A stretch of DNA of 21,927 nucleotides from Verrucomicrobiales bacterium (GTDB lineage: Bacteria > Verrucomicrobiota > Verrucomicrobiia > Limisphaerales > SXQI01), in assembly GCA_005793025.1 (NCBI GenBank), contig SXQI01000049.1, forward strand, positions 1 through 21,927, written 5' to 3'. Below are positions 7,674-16,105 of this stretch, one piece after another. Each line of letters starts with the position of its first letter. Position 1 is the stretch's first letter. The notes under the pieces are model-generated. The model made no database searches, was not told the DNA's origin, and saw nothing but the letters and a program-made list of their open reading frames with translations. Both the position numbers and the translations under genes were made by a program.

Positions 7674-8927
7674 ATGACCCCAACACCCGGAATTCTCAAC
7701 CCTCGCATCACAAATCTGCTAAATGGGCTTAATGAGAATGTTTACCTCTCAGCAATAAGAACCGGGATGGTGTCGGTGGTTCCTTTAACGATTATCGGCG
7801 GGTTGTTCATGATCCTATCCTTCCTTCCAATTTCGGGCTGGGAAGAGCGGGTGGCTCCATACCTCCAGTTGCTGCAAATCCCCGTCACTGCAACCTTCGG
7901 GCTTCTGAGTGTCTTTGTTTGTTTCGCTATTGGTTACGATCTTGGAAAACGATTTAAACAAGAGGCTCTCATCAGCGCGTCGATCTCAACCCTCATTTTT
8001 TTGATGGTTTCACTCGACCTGAAAGAATCCACGCTTTCGATGGATTCTCTGGGATCCAAAGGCTTATTCACCGCCATTCTCATAGCAATCGTCTCAGTCT
8101 CGGTTCAAAAATTCTTTAACGACGCCCAATGGGTCATCAAGCTACCGGACAGCGTGCCATCCGTGGTATACGAGTCGTTCCTCTCGCTAGCTCCCATGTG
8201 CTTTTTAGTCATTGGGTTTTGGATCATTCGGTTCGTCTTCGGGGTGGATATCAACGCCCTTATGCAGACCGCCTTCAAACCCTTGGTGTTCGCTTTGAAC
8301 ACATTACCCGGGATCCTAGTCTACGCCTTCTTAGTCACTTTGTTATGGTCCATCGGAATCAACGGAGACAACGCAATGGACGCGATCGTGGCACCCATTT
8401 TTCTTCAATTCCTAGCCGATAACGTCACGGCGATCACCCAAGGCCAGCCATTGCCCTATGTGACGGCGAATGGTTTTTTTACTACATTCGTCAATGTAGG
8501 CGGAACGGGAGCAACTCTAGCGTTAGCACTGATCTTAATTAATTCAAAGGAGCCCGGTTTTCGAAAAATCAGTCGAGTCTCATTACCGACCCAGATCTTT
8601 CAAATCAACGAGCCGATTTTTTTCGGGATTCCGATCGTGCTTAACCCGATCCTCATGATCCCTTTCATCCTTAACGCGCTAATCCTTACGGCTTGCAGTT
8701 ACTTGCTGATCGATTGGAACCTCATCCACAAACCGTTTGTGAACATCCCTTGGACTACGCCACCAATTATCGGGCACTATTTAGTGACGGGCGGAGACTG
8801 GCGGGCAGCCGTTTGGGGAGCCCTGTCCATCGTGATCGCGATGCTTGTTTATTACCCTTTCGCTAAAGTTGCCCAACGCCAACGACTGAGCCAAGGCCCG
8901 CCGACTCATACAGTCCCACTTGCCTAA
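7674..8927 (+). CDS. PTS EIIC-type permease, lactose/cellobiose/chitobiose class, orphan
   Basis: A 417-residue polytopic membrane protein, hydrophobic almost throughout, with the EIIC hallmarks of the Lac/Cel/Chb class: an amphipathic N-terminus (NPRITNLLNGLNENVYLSAIRTGM), and INEPIFFGIPIVLNPI near residues 311-326 containing the conserved sugar-binding Glu313. The ATG at 7674 follows AAGGA at 7664-7668 with 5-nt spacing, one of the few clear ribosome sites here; the longer frame from 7596 overlaps the aminotransferase. The other conserved loop, usually G-I-H-G, reads GINGDN with Asn230 in place of His. No EIIA, EIIB, EI or HPr gene is in the window. It may therefore move a sugar without phosphorylating it, or use partners encoded elsewhere. 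The GH84 neighbour makes chitobiose or another GlcNAc sugar a reasonable substrate guess. Confidence 0.88.
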   Translation: MTPTPGILNPRITNLLNGLNENVYLSAIRTGMVSVVPLTIIGGLFMILSFLPISGWEERVAPYLQLLQIPVTATFGLLSVFVCFAIGYDLGKRFKQEALISASISTLIFLMVSLDLKESTLSMDSLGSKGLFTAILIAIVSVSVQKFFNDAQWVIKLPDSVPSVVYESFLSLAPMCFLVIGFWIIRFVFGVDINALMQTAFKPLVFALNTLPGILVYAFLVTLLWSIGINGDNAMDAIVAPIFLQFLADNVTAITQGQPLPYVTANGFFTTFVNVGGTGATLALALILINSKEPGFRKISRVSLPTQIFQINEPIFFGIPIVLNPILMIPFILNALILTACSYLLIDWNLIHKPFVNIPWTTPPIIGHYLVTGGDWRAAVWGALSIVIAMLVYYPFAKVAQRQRLSQGPPTHTVPLA

Positions 8928-8959
8928 CGCGTCTATTCAGTCCTTAATGTCTCAAATTT

Positions 8960-11608
8960 ATGCCACTGAAAAACTGGAACTGGATCGGACTTCTCCTGAT
9001 TTGCCTCACCGCACACGCGCAGACTCCGCCGCCGAGCAGCGACAAGTCTGGATCGACGAGCGTCGCTGGAATTGAGCTCACGCCCGCAAAAAACCTTGGG
9101 ATCACAATCCCACGTGCTGCATTGGGGCGAGACTTTTTGCTCTCGGGTTCAAGTATTCCTCAGGCACTGACCGCCACGAGCCATGGGCTCGCAGGCAAAA
9201 TTGTCAGGTTCGAACTATTCCACGACGCAGTGGATATGTATGAATCCACTCAGGGCCACTTGGTCACCACCGACTTGCCCGCCCGTCGCCTTCTCACCTC
9301 CTTTCCAATAGTGGAGCAGAACGAAAACAGGGTCGTCATCGATTTTAACAAGGGGATGCACCGAGTCTTTACGGCAAGCTGGATCGGTGGAGGAACCTTC
9401 AATGCAGCGTCAGGCGCCCGCACACTCGAAGTGTCCCAGAGCCGCGTGTTCGAAGTGAAGCGGGATGGCACCCGCCTAGTGGTGCGCCAGAGCGTTCAGG
9501 TTCGTGACCGTCAAAACGATCCAAACCTCGAAGAGCGGTTCGAGATTCGCTATTTTTTAAGCCCTTACTCTCAAGTCGCAACACCTAACAGGGAGCATGG
9601 TCCGATCGACACCCGTTACGTTCGTTATTTTGAAATCGCACCACAGCTCGAGCCTATCTCTGGCCGACAGACAACCAAGATTGCTCGCTTCAGCACCAAC
9701 GGACCGATCCACTTCTACTACAGTGCCAACACGCCTCCAGAATATGAAGAGGCCGTCCGCCAAGGGATTCTCTATTGGAATCGCGCGTTCGGCGAAGAAA
9801 TAGTCAAAGCCGATAAAGCTCCCGCTGGTGTCACCGCCCCCGACGCCGCACACAACATGGTTCAATGGGTGCCTTATGACAGTGCCACGTTTGCCTACGC
9901 AGACGCTCTCGTGGATCCGATTTCAGGAACCACCCAACATGGGCAGGCCTATATCACCAGCGTTTTCGCATTCAGCAGTAAAGCCCGCGTCCGTGAACTG
10001 CTGCGCCTTGTTCGGAGCACATTGGACAAAAAGGATGGAAAATCGCCTAACAGCAGTTTGGGGATCGATTTCCTTCAATCTTCAACTTTGTGCAGTGCTG
10101 ATCCAGTTGAATTTGCGGAACAGTTTGCCGCTGGGTTGGAAGCGGTTCTTGCTGTCGATCAACTGGATGATTCTGGAGTGCTTCGCCTTTCTCAAGATTA
10201 CGTCCGGAAAGTAGTGGCTCACGAAATTGGCCACGTTCTCGGCCTGCGTCACAACTTTGCGTCCAGCGTGGCAGGGACGTTAACCCATCGGGAATTGGAC
10301 GATTGGTTTCAGCAATATCTCAATAACTCCATTACCAATAACTACAATAACCACCTCACCACCGAGTCGGTAATGGATTACACACCGTTCAAGTCCAGAC
10401 TCTTCGTGGGTCATTTGATCCACACCTCCACAGAAGCTCTGCCTTACGACAAAGCCGCGATTCGATGGGGTTATCGAGATCAAACTGCGGTAATCGAGAA
10501 AAAAATACTTTTTGCAACCGACCAAGATACGGCTGTCTACGGCGATGTTCGCACATTCGATTACGGTCCAGACCCAGTGGTGGGTGCCTACGCCAATATA
10601 GGAGAACTCATTCGAAACCTCCCACAAAGCGTTATCGAGGCCTTTATCCGCGCCAAAGCACCGCGAGATCCACGAGACAGAGTGCCCTTGGCGAACGTGA
10701 ACCTGAGTCACGTGACATTCGCTAACACATTCGCGACAGAGTATGCTCAGATCCTGCAGTGGTTCAAATCCGCGACACGATCCTTCAGGGTGGAGAGCGG
10801 ATTCGACTATATCGGTGACCTCAACCGTAAGGAAATCCACGCTGCACATTGGAAGAGCCTCAACGAACAAACCGAACGAATCGGGGGGATCGATCGTCTC
10901 CTGTTTTCCAGCCTGCCTGTTGATCTAAAACTTGAATTCAAAGGAGAACCGAAGGAAGTCGCAACTAACGAGAAAATCGATGCTAAGAAGCTCAGTGAAA
11001 CTTTAGCAAAACTGCTAGAAACCCCTGTCTACACGAACTGGATCGGTTTAGACGCACGGACCAACACATTTACCAAGGATGAAAAGGAACTAATCCTCAA
11101 CAGAGGTCGAAAACTTTTTGGCGAATTCGAAAAAGAAGTGGTTAAAAGAGCAGTGCAAACCTTGGAGAAAGCTCAACGTGATCTTGGCGTCAAAGCGAAC
11201 GAAATCGTCAGCGAGGATGATATCGTCGCGCAACTTGAGAAAAGAACCACCGAACTGGCTAAAGTGGTTATCATGTCCCGCAACGATGAGGACCGTCGTC
11301 GTGGAAAAGTAGATAAGAGCAACGTCGAAGTGATTGATTTTCGTTACGACTTGGAAACACGTCTAGCCGCTGCTAGATCTCTTGCCGACGACATTGGCAG
11401 TTTCAAAGGATGGGCTGCCGATGCCAAGGGTGACCTTCACAAGCAACTGAGGGATGAAGTAGATTCATCATTGAACATCCAGAATTTCCGTGAGTTCAGT
11501 GAATCAATCCTTTCACGTTCGTTGCGGGATTGGTATCTCGACCAGCAAATGGTCATGGCCCTTCTACCTGCTAAGAAACCGGCAGTTCCGCCGGCTAATC
11601 CGCGCTAA
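8960..11608 (+). CDS. secreted zinc-dependent metalloprotease (metzincin-like, DUF5117/DUF4953 type)
   Basis: An 882-residue protein with a Sec signal (WIGLLLICLTAHA, cleavage near residue 20-21). The zinc site is HEIGHVLGLRH (His421, Glu422, His425, His431), the extended metzincin motif, followed by a probable Met-turn in SVMDYTPF (Met472). This is the layout of the large periplasmic or secreted 'zinc-dependent metalloprotease' family with DUF5117-like N-terminal and DUF4953-like C-terminal parts. The last ~200 residues are charged and helical and may be coiled. The substrate is unknown. It starts 32 bp after the EIIC gene with no terminator in between, so it may be the last gene of that operon; function gives no obvious reason for this. 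No ribosome site is evident before the ATG. Confidence 0.88.
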   Translation: MPLKNWNWIGLLLICLTAHAQTPPPSSDKSGSTSVAGIELTPAKNLGITIPRAALGRDFLLSGSSIPQALTATSHGLAGKIVRFELFHDAVDMYESTQGHLVTTDLPARRLLTSFPIVEQNENRVVIDFNKGMHRVFTASWIGGGTFNAASGARTLEVSQSRVFEVKRDGTRLVVRQSVQVRDRQNDPNLEERFEIRYFLSPYSQVATPNREHGPIDTRYVRYFEIAPQLEPISGRQTTKIARFSTNGPIHFYYSANTPPEYEEAVRQGILYWNRAFGEEIVKADKAPAGVTAPDAAHNMVQWVPYDSATFAYADALVDPISGTTQHGQAYITSVFAFSSKARVRELLRLVRSTLDKKDGKSPNSSLGIDFLQSSTLCSADPVEFAEQFAAGLEAVLAVDQLDDSGVLRLSQDYVRKVVAHEIGHVLGLRHNFASSVAGTLTHRELDDWFQQYLNNSITNNYNNHLTTESVMDYTPFKSRLFVGHLIHTSTEALPYDKAAIRWGYRDQTAVIEKKILFATDQDTAVYGDVRTFDYGPDPVVGAYANIGELIRNLPQSVIEAFIRAKAPRDPRDRVPLANVNLSHVTFANTFATEYAQILQWFKSATRSFRVESGFDYIGDLNRKEIHAAHWKSLNEQTERIGGIDRLLFSSLPVDLKLEFKGEPKEVATNEKIDAKKLSETLAKLLETPVYTNWIGLDARTNTFTKDEKELILNRGRKLFGEFEKEVVKRAVQTLEKAQRDLGVKANEIVSEDDIVAQLEKRTTELAKVVIMSRNDEDRRRGKVDKSNVEVIDFRYDLETRLAAARSLADDIGSFKGWAADAKGDLHKQLRDEVDSSLNIQNFREFSESILSRSLRDWYLDQQMVMALLPAKKPAVPPANPR

Positions 11609-11635
11609 TAGACCTCAAGTCCTAGTTCGCCCAAA

Positions 11636-11661
11636 GGAAGGTGCTCACTCGAGCACTTTCC
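11636..11661. terminator. hairpin between convergent genes, possible terminator
   Basis: GGAAGGTGCTC (11636-11646) pairs with GAGCACTTTCC (11651-11661) around the loop ACTC, an 11-bp stem with one G-T pair. It spans the stop codon of the minus-strand phosphohexomutase and lies 27 bp after the metalloprotease stop. There is no T-run on either side, so it is not a canonical intrinsic terminator; it may only stabilise 3' ends. Confidence 0.4.
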
Positions 11662-13069
11662 GGCACGCGGATCTTAACTGATCTAAACTTCGAGAGGACC
11701 GGGCTTCGATGTAGCATCGAAGCAACGGTTCGGTACCGCTTGCTCGGAAGGCCACCCACTCACCTTTAGGAAGGAGGAATTTAAATCCGTCAACGGTGAT
11801 GAATTTTTCAACCTTGAACTTTCCAATCCTATCCAATCCACCGGCCAGTTTATCTAAGAGAACTTGCTTCCGCTCTGCTGGAATAGAAATATTGAGTCGG
11901 TCTGTAAAAAAAGCTCCACTGGTTGCTTCGAGCGATTGAAGAATGGTGAGAAGGGGTTTTCTTTCTGTTGCTACCAACTCTGCCATCAATAGGCAGGCAA
12001 GGATCCCATCTTTTTCTGGAATGTGACCTTTGACGCTAAGTCCTCCAGATTCTTCGCCGCCCACAATAATCGGTTCGGACTCCATGAGGGCACCAATATA
12101 CTTGAACCCGACTGCGGTTTCATGCAGAGGGACTCCAAGCAAGGCTGCCACGGCATCCACCTGATGACTGGTAGGCACCGTGCGAACCGCAGCTCCAGTC
12201 CATCCACGGTTTTTCTTCAGATGATAAAGGGCCAAAGCGAGAATCTGGTTGGGAGACAACCAAGTGCCATCGCGATCCACAATCCCGAATCGATCTGCGT
12301 CACCGTCAAGTCCTAGACCGAGAGAAATTTTACCAGCTTCGATTTCTTGTCGAACTAGATGCATTCCTTCCGAGTTCGGCTCCGGATGATGTCCACCAAA
12401 AAACGGATCTGCTTCTCCGTGGAACACCGAAACCTTCACGCCAGCTCCGGTGAGTAAATAGTCGAGGTATCCCCTGCCCGTTCCGTACATGAGTTCGACT
12501 CCGACCTTAAGCTTGGCTCGTCGAATGATTTCGAAGTCAATAAGCTTCGAAATCTGCTTAAAGTATGCAGGTCGAGGATCAAACACCGGACAACGAAACG
12601 AACCGACAATCTGGCTTCGGACACTCCAATGGTTTTTGATCAACTTTTCGACATTCGCCTCGATCCGGCGAGTGACCTCCGGGATCGCTGCAGCACCGTT
12701 GAATGTCGAAAACTTTAGCCCTTGATAGTAAGCCGGATTGTGACTCGCCGTGATATTGATTCCGCCAATCGCTTTACGTGAGCGGATATTGTGGGAGATT
12801 ACAGGTGTGGGTGTATCACGATCGCAAAGCAACGGCCTAAGACCATTGAGTGACAGGATTTCCGCTACCGCGAGTGAGAATTCCTTTCCAAGAAACCGAG
12901 TGTCATATCCGATGATTACCTCTGGATTCCGGCCGTAAATCGGAGATTCGGCAGCCGCTAACTCCTCTTTGAGATAATCTGCGATGGCTTGAGCAGCCAA
13001 CCGAACGTTTGCAAACGTGAAATCCTGCGCAATAAGACCTCGCCACCCCGAGGTTCCAAATTTAATCAT
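11645..13069 (-). CDS. phosphoglucomutase/phosphomannomutase (alpha-D-phosphohexomutase)
   Basis: A 474-residue enzyme that moves phosphate between C1 and C6 of a hexose phosphate through a phosphoserine. All four family loops are visible: GGINITASHNP with the phosphoserine Ser109; the metal loop GLDGDADR (Asp255, Asp257, Asp259); the sugar-specificity loop GGEESGGLS (338-345); and the phosphate-binding loop RASGTEPLLR from Arg442. The start MIKFGTSGWRG is canonical. A GEESG sugar loop is shared by glucose- and mannose-acting enzymes, so the exact hexose is not decided here. The gene starts 3 bp after the nuoA stop and is surely co-transcribed with it. It could supply glucose-1-phosphate or mannose-1-phosphate for glycogen or envelope sugars. 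Confidence 0.93.
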   Translation of the reverse strand: MIKFGTSGWRGLIAQDFTFANVRLAAQAIADYLKEELAAAESPIYGRNPEVIIGYDTRFLGKEFSLAVAEILSLNGLRPLLCDRDTPTPVISHNIRSRKAIGGINITASHNPAYYQGLKFSTFNGAAAIPEVTRRIEANVEKLIKNHWSVRSQIVGSFRCPVFDPRPAYFKQISKLIDFEIIRRAKLKVGVELMYGTGRGYLDYLLTGAGVKVSVFHGEADPFFGGHHPEPNSEGMHLVRQEIEAGKISLGLGLDGDADRFGIVDRDGTWLSPNQILALALYHLKKNRGWTGAAVRTVPTSHQVDAVAALLGVPLHETAVGFKYIGALMESEPIIVGGEESGGLSVKGHIPEKDGILACLLMAELVATERKPLLTILQSLEATSGAFFTDRLNISIPAERKQVLLDKLAGGLDRIGKFKVEKFITVDGFKFLLPKGEWVAFRASGTEPLLRCYIEARSSRSLDQLRSACRKVLE

Positions 13070-13072
13070 GCC

Positions 13073-13453
13073 CTACCTTTTCCAGTCGAAAGCACCCTTT
13101 TTCAACGCGTAATAATAACCCACGAAAAGGACGCCTAGAAATGACACCATCGCACCGAAAATCAGGTTCGCATCAGTCTTCAGTAAATCGCGATAGACCA
13201 CTGCCCAAGGATACATGAAAATCACCTCGATATCGAAAAGGATAAAGAGCATCGCAACCAAGTAGAATTTAACAGAAAGGCGGCTCTGCCCATCACCGAT
13301 CGGCAACATTCCACACTCATAAGCCATGTCCTTGACTGCGGTGCGTTTTGAACGCTTTCCCGCGATAGCCGAGAGGATCAAATTCCCCACGGCAAACGCC
13401 ACCGCGACGGCCCCTAACAAAAGAATTGGAATGTATTGCTGCTGCTGTTCCAT
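13073..13453 (-). CDS. nuoA: NADH-quinone oxidoreductase subunit A
   Basis: A 126-residue inner-membrane subunit of respiratory complex I. Three hydrophobic helices are visible: about residues 7-30, 61-84 and 94-115. The diagnostic loop AYECGMLPIG and the segment SVKFYLVAMLFILFDIEVIF, with the conserved acidic residues in the second helix, identify NuoA. It is a small hydrophobic subunit at the junction of the quinone site and the membrane arm. No other nuo gene is nearby: fabI is 84 bp upstream and the phosphohexomutase follows within 3 bp. The gene is intact, so it may complete a complex I whose other subunits are encoded elsewhere. Confidence 0.95.
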   Translation of the reverse strand: MEQQQQYIPILLLGAVAVAFAVGNLILSAIAGKRSKRTAVKDMAYECGMLPIGDGQSRLSVKFYLVAMLFILFDIEVIFMYPWAVVYRDLLKTDANLIFGAMVSFLGVLFVGYYYALKKGAFDWKR

Positions 13454-13483
13454 ACTTATTGGATGCTAACTTCCGGACTCAAG

Positions 13484-13505
13484 TTTGGCAAGTTTGCCAG
13501 CCAAA
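13484..13505. repeat. palindrome between fabI and nuoA
   Basis: TTTGGCAAGTTTGCCA contains the inverted repeat TGGCAA-GT-TTGCCA (13486-13499), with a second overlapping pairing TTTGGC/GCCAAA (13484-13489 with 13500-13505). It lies 31 bp upstream of nuoA and shares its arm sequence with the palindrome on the other side of fabI. It has no T-run. It could be an operator or a short mRNA hairpin. Confidence 0.35.
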
Positions 13506-13537
13506 ATCTCCCATTCCGATCAGTCAACACTTAGACT

Positions 13538-14308
13538 TTACATCCCCATGATTTGGTAACCCCCATCAACATAAATCACTTGGCCAGTGATCGCTGCTGC
13601 TCCGTCGGAGGCTAAAAATGTGCCCGTAGCACCTAGTTCTTCAGGCAGGACATTTCGCTTAAGCGGCGCATGGGCCTCGTAGTGTTTTAGCATCTCCGAG
13701 AAACCTGAAATCCCGCGGGCAGCTAAGGTATTCACCGGTCCTGCAGAAATACAATTAACCCTGATTCGCTTTGGACCTAAATCATAGGCTAAATAACGAG
13801 TGGAAGCCTCCAGAGCGGCTTTGGCAACGCCCATAACATTGTAATGAGGGACAACCTTCTCAGCCCCGTAATAGGTCATCGCTACAATGGAACCACCTTG
13901 CGTCATAAGGGGTGCGGCGGCGCGAGCAATCGCAACCAGGGAGTAAGCACTCACGTCGTGCGCCACACGAAAGGCTTCTCGTGAAGTATTAACGAACTCA
14001 CCTTCGAGCGCGTCTTTCGGAGCAAAAGCGACTGAATGAAGAGCGAGATCCAATCGACCAAATTTTGCACCAACCTCTGTGAACACCCGATTAATATCGT
14101 CATCCTTCGTCACATCACACGGAAGGATCAATGTGTCAGGACCGAAGGTGCCTGCGAGTTCCTCGACGTTTTCCTTTAGGCGATCCCCTTGATAGGTGAA
14201 GGCCAAAGTTGCTCCAGCTTTTTTCCAAGCCTGAGCTATTGCCCACGCGATGGAACGTTTGTTTGCAACCCCAAAAACAATCCCGATTTTATTTTCAAGC
14301 AACGACAT
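13538..14308 (-). CDS. fabI: enoyl-[acyl-carrier-protein] reductase (NADH), FabI
   Basis: A 256-residue short-chain-dehydrogenase-fold enzyme that reduces trans-2-enoyl-ACP in the last step of each fatty-acid elongation cycle. The cofactor loop GVANKRSIAWAIAQ (13-26) is the FabI form, not the plain SDR TGxxxGxG. The active site is TYYGAEK with Tyr146 and HYNVMGVAK with Tyr156 and Lys163, the same numbering as the E. coli enzyme. The C-terminus ITGQVIYVDGGYQIMGM is typical. The residue equivalent to E. coli Gly93 is alanine (HSVAFAP), as in several triclosan-sensitive Gram-positive FabIs, so it says little about inhibitor response. It lies between the MFS gene and nuoA, with 107 and 84 bp gaps that each hold a related palindrome. 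Confidence 0.96.
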   Translation of the reverse strand: MSLLENKIGIVFGVANKRSIAWAIAQAWKKAGATLAFTYQGDRLKENVEELAGTFGPDTLILPCDVTKDDDINRVFTEVGAKFGRLDLALHSVAFAPKDALEGEFVNTSREAFRVAHDVSAYSLVAIARAAAPLMTQGGSIVAMTYYGAEKVVPHYNVMGVAKAALEASTRYLAYDLGPKRIRVNCISAGPVNTLAARGISGFSEMLKHYEAHAPLKRNVLPEELGATGTFLASDGAAAITGQVIYVDGGYQIMGM

Positions 14309-14353
14309 AAGACACTTTCAACTGAGTTACAGGTTGAATGCGAATGGCTTTCT

Positions 14354-14374
14354 TTGGCAACTAGTATTTGCCAA
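14354..14374. repeat. palindrome upstream of fabI
   Basis: TTGGCAA (14354-14360) and TTGCCAA (14368-14374) form a perfect 7-bp inverted repeat around CTAGTAT. It sits 46 bp before the fabI start, in the 107-bp gap after the MFS gene. It has no T-run, so it is not a standard terminator. Its position suits a fabI operator or leader hairpin. Confidence 0.4.
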
Positions 14375-14415
14375 GCATTGAGCTCGGATAAAAACGGGAA
14401 AGCACTATGGTTTTC

Positions 14416-15600
14416 TCAAACGGCATTGTTTTTTGGCTTCAATTTAAGCAAAGCTACCCCTCCGCAAACCAAGGTAGCAGCAACCGCGTAAACAGCTCCG
14501 TGGGGTTGACCTGGCACAAGCCACAACGCAGAAGCTCCAATCGCTGGACCCGCGAAAAGCCCCAACCCCAACGCTGCTTCGTGAATGCCTCCATGTTCAC
14601 TCAAAGTTTCTGAAGCGTTCATTGAGTAATAGAGCGATGAGTAATAGACGAGACCCACGCACAATCCGAAAACAACCTGAAGCAATGCTAGCCACCAAAG
14701 GTTTGTAATGAGAAGAATTCCACAAAAAGCAGCGCCTAAAAGCATGTAACAACTTATCAACCACTCGAAACGATAATGCCAGCCTGTCCAGAGGCCCAAG
14801 ATCACGAAGGAAAGAAGACGTGAAAAAAGCCAGATGGAACAAAAAATTCCAGCCCAAGTTGCGGATAGTTGTAGCCGTTGAGCCAGTTCCGGAATTAAAG
14901 GCACGATGGCACTTTGTGCGATGTAGGAGAACGGATTTGCAACCCATGCAAGGGTTTGGAATCGCTTAGTTACGACCGGACTTGCTTCCTGGATATGACT
15001 GGCGGTGTCGTTGGGAAGAGATTCGAGGGACGCAACCCCATCCTTTAAACGACGGCTGATCCCCGCCACGATCAATAACTGAACCCCGTGCAAAATGACG
15101 GGGAGCCAAAAGATTGATCTTGATCCAAGGAACGACTGCATCCATCCGCCGCTAAAATAAGCAACAGCACCTCCCCCAGCCCAGACGATGTTGTAAACGG
15201 CGAGCATCCTCGGCAACGATGCGTGATTCTCTTTCTCACAGGTCATTCCTTCCAACGCAGGCCACGTAAAACACATGCCGAAGGTCCAGACTGATAACGT
15301 GACACAGAGCCCAAGAACTGTTGTTGCAAAACATCCAAATGCGAGGGCTCCAATCATCAGAGCAAACCCCAACCTCAGGGCGGCAAAGTAACCAAACCTT
15401 TGCGCAAATCTGCCACCGTAAAGGGATGAAAAAACGAAGAGCACACCATTTAAAGCGCCAAACCTTAAGTTGTCATAGGGACCAAATCCGTGGTGCTCCT
15501 TGAGGAAGAAGAAAACGTAATTAAAAAAATAAGCCGATGCCAAGGCATTGAGACCTTCCAGAGTGAAAACCCAAAACTTAAACTGTCTTAAATTGATCAT
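14416..15600 (-). CDS. MFS transporter
   Basis: A 394-residue integral membrane protein with about 12 hydrophobic segments by eye, in two halves joined by a polar loop near residues 185-215 (RRLKDGVASLESLPNDTASH). The loop after helix 2 (SSLYGGRFAQRFGYFAALRLG) matches the G-x-x-x-[DE]-[RK] type region of the major facilitator superfamily in degenerate form. The start MINLRQFKFWVFTLEGLNALASAYFFNY, with long N-terminal aromatic helices, is seen in uncharacterised MFS proteins. No substrate can be assigned. It lies 25 bp downstream of the Nudix gene on the same strand, so the two are probably co-transcribed. Confidence 0.85.
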   Translation of the reverse strand: MINLRQFKFWVFTLEGLNALASAYFFNYVFFFLKEHHGFGPYDNLRFGALNGVLFVFSSLYGGRFAQRFGYFAALRLGFALMIGALAFGCFATTVLGLCVTLSVWTFGMCFTWPALEGMTCEKENHASLPRMLAVYNIVWAGGGAVAYFSGGWMQSFLGSRSIFWLPVILHGVQLLIVAGISRRLKDGVASLESLPNDTASHIQEASPVVTKRFQTLAWVANPFSYIAQSAIVPLIPELAQRLQLSATWAGIFCSIWLFSRLLSFVILGLWTGWHYRFEWLISCYMLLGAAFCGILLITNLWWLALLQVVFGLCVGLVYYSSLYYSMNASETLSEHGGIHEAALGLGLFAGPAIGASALWLVPGQPHGAVYAVAATLVCGGVALLKLKPKNNAV

Positions 15601-15625
15601 GACTTAGGAGAATTTGAGAAGAGGC

Positions 15626-16105
15626 TTAAAGTGCCATGGGGTGGACGCTGGTTCCTAGTTCCTCCAAGGCCTTCCGTCCATACCAGAGAACCGCTCCCGT
15701 CAATGAAGGTTTCAGTGCGACCAATTCATCCGCATCACACCATCGGATATCATGATGTTCCTCAGCAGCCAATGTGGTTCGCCCGCCAATGACACGAGCA
15801 AAATAAATCATTCCGATATGTTCGTGAGTAGGATTAATTCGATGGATATCCAAGAATCTTGGCGCAATTAACGCACGAGTTCCTAGCTCGGTCGTTGGTG
15901 GCCGTTCTCCCACCAACTCAATCTCTAATCCCGATTCCTCACGAGCCTCTCGAATTGCTGCGATTTCCGGATCCTCATCCAACTCAATGTGCCCACCCAA
16001 CGGCAACCATTTCTCGAGTTTCTTGTGCAGAATCATTAAAACTTTATTCTCATGTACTACAAAAACCGCCACCGTAAAATCAATCGCTTCATGAATATGC
16101 GCCAT
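15626..16105 (-). CDS. Nudix hydrolase
   Basis: A 159-residue Nudix-fold protein. The Nudix box is complete: Gly38-x5-Glu44-x7-Arg52-Glu53-x-x-Glu56-Glu57-x-Gly59, in GHIELDED...REAREESGL. The preceding strands (DFTVAVFVVHENKVLMILHKK) and the WLPLGGH lead-in are typical of small MutT-like house-cleaning enzymes that hydrolyse nucleoside diphosphate-X compounds. The substrate cannot be told from sequence. It starts 123 bp from the divergent WalJ-type gene and is first in the minus-strand series leading to the MFS, fabI, nuoA and phosphohexomutase genes. Confidence 0.92.
   Translation of the reverse strand: MAHIHEAIDFTVAVFVVHENKVLMILHKKLEKWLPLGGHIELDEDPEIAAIREAREESGLEIELVGERPPTTELGTRALIAPRFLDIHRINPTHEHIGMIYFARVIGGRTTLAAEEHHDIRWCDADELVALKPSLTGAVLWYGRKALEELGTSVHPMAL

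Noticed and set aside
10280..10870. 196-codon minus-strand open frame inside the metalloprotease gene
   Set aside because: It is antisense to the signal-bearing protease and lacks a recognisable domain.
13486..13499. Sigma-54 promoter reading of TGGCAAGTTTGC
   Set aside because: The GG and GC elements are 9 bases apart; sigma-54 sites need about 12.
13538..14308. Triclosan resistance inferred from Ala at the Gly93-equivalent of FabI
   Set aside because: Alanine is the normal residue in several triclosan-sensitive FabIs, so it does not show resistance.
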